Of a DNA stretch of 8,118 nucleotides, positions 6,829-8,118 are shown in pieces. Under the pieces are notes generated by a model. It was not told the origin of the DNA. It ran no database searches and saw only the letters and a list, made by a program, of their open reading frames with translations. The first letter of the stretch is position 1, and each line of letters begins with the position of its first letter. Position numbers and translations under genes: made by a program. The stretch is from an uncultured Xanthobacteraceae bacterium (GTDB lineage: Bacteria; Pseudomonadota; Alphaproteobacteria; Rhizobiales; Xanthobacteraceae), in contig CATPCO010000578.1 of NCBI GenBank assembly GCA_955652925.1, positions 1 through 8,118 on the forward strand. Reading direction: 5' to 3'.

Positions 6829-7875
6829 ATGCTGACGGACCGGATCGAGGGCAAATGGATCGACGCCTTTTGCGAGATCTTCGCCAGCTGTGCGGTAAAG
6901 CAGGGCGATACCGCCGCGATTCTGTCCGAGACCCAGTCGCGCGCGCTCAATGTCGAGCTCGCAGAGCTCGCCTTGCTTCGCCTGGGCGCGCGGCCTTTCC
7001 ACATCGTGGTGCCCACGCCGCGCAACCGGCATCCCGTGCCGGTACGCTCGACGGGAGCAAGCGAGGCAATCGGCCGGCTGGAGCCGGTGGTATCGGCGCT
7101 CGGCCGTTCCGGTTTCGTGGTGGATTGCACGCTCGAAGGTCTGATGCATGCGCCGGAAACGCCTGAGATCCTGCGCGGCGGTGCCCGCATTCTGGCGATC
7201 TCCAACGAGCATCCCGAGGCACTCGAGCGCATGCGTCCGGACCCTGCACTCGAGCGGCGCGTACGCGCAGCGACGAAGATGCTGCGCGGCGCAAGGCGCA
7301 TGGCCGTGACGTCCGCCGCCGGTACCGAACTTGACGTGGACATGGCCGGCGCAACAACAGCGGGCGTCTGGGGCTGGACGGATCGCGCAGGCACGCTCGC
7401 GCACTGGCCCGGCGGGGTGGTGGCAAGCTTTCCGAAATCCGGCACCGTAAACGGCACGCTCGTGCTCGATTGCGGCGACGTCAATCTCACCTTCAAGCGC
7501 TATCTGCAATCCCCCATCCGGCTCACGCTCGAAAAGGACTACATCACGCACATCGAGGGCGAGGGTGCCGATTGCGAAATGATGCGGGGTTATCTCGCCG
7601 CCTGGAACGACCGTGACGCCTATGCCGTCTCTCACGTCGGATTCGGCATGAACCCCATGGCGCGCTACGAAGCGCTTGCCATGTACGACCAGCGCGATAC
7701 CAACGGCACCGAGATCCGCGCGGTCGCCGGCAATTTCCTGTTCTCCACCGGCGCCAACGAATTTGCCGGCCGCTATACCGCCGGCCATTTCGATATTCCG
7801 GTCATGAAGACGACGATCACCGTCGACAACACGGTGGTCGTGCGCGAGGGCGTGCTCCAGGACGTGTTCGGGTAA
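6829..7875 (+). CDS. NicX-like 2,5-dihydroxypyridine 5,6-dioxygenase family protein (M29 aminopeptidase-like fold)
   Basis: This 348-residue protein closely follows NicX (350 residues, as I recall it), an Fe(II) dioxygenase that opens 2,5-dihydroxypyridine to N-formylmaleamate in nicotinate catabolism. Shared blocks are LMHAPETPEILRGGARIL (105-122), AHWPGG (191-196), GTLVLDCGDVNLTFKRY (209-225), the LEKDYITHIEG block (234-244), YAVSHVGFGMNP (265-276) and GNFLFSTGAN (301-310). His269, His320 and Asp322 match the NicX iron ligands His265, His318 and Asp320. The fold is related to M29 aminopeptidases, so automatic labels of leucyl aminopeptidase are likely, but the NicX-type metal triad argues for an oxygenase. 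The frame extends upstream to 6745. I chose ATG 6829 because it gives the NicX length and lies 2 nt after the previous stop, consistent with coupled translation; no good ribosome site is visible. It is the last gene of the operon. The exact substrate is unproven. Confidence 0.85.
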   Translation: MLTDRIEGKWIDAFCEIFASCAVKQGDTAAILSETQSRALNVELAELALLRLGARPFHIVVPTPRNRHPVPVRSTGASEAIGRLEPVVSALGRSGFVVDCTLEGLMHAPETPEILRGGARILAISNEHPEALERMRPDPALERRVRAATKMLRGARRMAVTSAAGTELDVDMAGATTAGVWGWTDRAGTLAHWPGGVVASFPKSGTVNGTLVLDCGDVNLTFKRYLQSPIRLTLEKDYITHIEGEGADCEMMRGYLAAWNDRDAYAVSHVGFGMNPMARYEALAMYDQRDTNGTEIRAVAGNFLFSTGANEFAGRYTAGHFDIPVMKTTITVDNTVVVREGVLQDVFG

Positions 7876-7941
7876 CATTCAACACCTTGACGTAGAGCGT
7901 AAATGGTGGCTTTCACGGATGCAGGCTAATAGCGGAATATT

Positions 7942-8118
7942 TTAGTCCGGCTTGATGTTAGCTGCCCGCACGACGTTGCCCCATTTCTCGGTGTCGCCGA
8001 TGAACAGCTTTCCAAACTCGGCTGAAGTGCCCGTAAGAGCCGTACCACCGAGTTGCCCAAGCCGCGCGTTGAGCGCGGGATCGGCGAGGCCCGCATTGAT
8101 CTCTTGGTTGAGCCGCTC
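7942..8118 (-). CDS. Bug-family tripartite tricarboxylate transporter substrate receptor (partial, C-terminus only)
   Basis: The minus strand is open from the right edge to a TAA at 7944-7942 and encodes the last 58 residues of a protein. The segment has the typical Bug/TctC ending: LNQEINAGLADPALNARL, a Gly-rich turn, TSAEFGKLFIGDTEKWGNVV and a final AANIKPD. These are periplasmic binding proteins of about 320 residues that capture small carboxylates, or in some cases nicotinate-like compounds, for TTT transporters or for signalling. The signal peptide and ligand site lie outside the window. It converges on the NicX-like gene with a 66-bp gap, so it is not in that operon. A role in uptake for the pathway is possible but unsupported by sequence. 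Confidence 0.85.
   Translation of the reverse strand, partial: ERLNQEINAGLADPALNARLGQLGGTALTGTSAEFGKLFIGDTEKWGNVVRAANIKPD

Noticed and set aside
6751..7878. Long antisense open frame (375 codons) opposite the NicX-like gene
   Set aside because: It mirrors a strongly conserved gene in GC-rich DNA, its protein is rich in His, Arg and Ala with no family pattern, and it has no ribosome site. It is a shadow frame.
7876..7941. Possible intrinsic terminator between the NicX-like and Bug genes
   Set aside because: I found no stable stem followed by a T-tract on either strand in this 66-bp gap.

Overview
This is a GC-rich window with tight gene packing from a metabolically versatile proteobacterium. 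An alphaproteobacterium of the Bradyrhizobium/Rhodopseudomonas type is my best guess. The grounds are the codon bias, a form II CoxL-like molybdenum hydroxylase, a Bug-type (tripartite tricarboxylate transporter, TTT) solute receptor, and a palindromic intergenic repeat resembling ones I recall from Bradyrhizobiaceae. No rRNA or tRNA marker is present, so this is inference.

Layout. (1) 1-2053, + strand: the 3' part of a molybdopterin-binding xanthine dehydrogenase/CoxL-family large subunit, cut by the left edge. (2) 2051-2204: a compact convergent gap filled by inverted palindromic repeats, one arm of which contains the CoxL stop codon. (3) 2216-2668, - strand: a small DoxX-family membrane protein. 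(4) 2669-2832: a divergent intergenic region with one candidate operator and no convincing sigma-70 promoter. (5) 2833-7875, + strand: a five-gene operon. It encodes 2-oxo acid dehydrogenase E1-alpha, E1-beta (8-nt overlap) and E2 (22-nt gap), then a protein built of two RidA-like halves (44-nt gap), then an Fe(II) dioxygenase-like protein closely resembling NicX, 2,5-dihydroxypyridine 5,6-dioxygenase (2-nt gap). (6) 7942-8118, - strand: the C-terminal 58 residues of a Bug-family periplasmic receptor, cut by the right edge.

How the genes may work together. The operon joins a complete E1/E2 core of a 2-oxo acid dehydrogenase, without its own E3 in the window, to a ring-opening dioxygenase family and a deaminase-like family. 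The flanks carry a molybdenum hydroxylase of the class that hydroxylates N-heteroaromatics and a receptor family whose known ligands include pyridine carboxylates. One reading is a catabolic module for an N-heteroaromatic or amino-aromatic compound: hydroxylation, ring opening, removal of nitrogen, then oxidative decarboxylation to a CoA thioester. The enzyme families are well supported by motifs. The pathway and its substrate are hypotheses.
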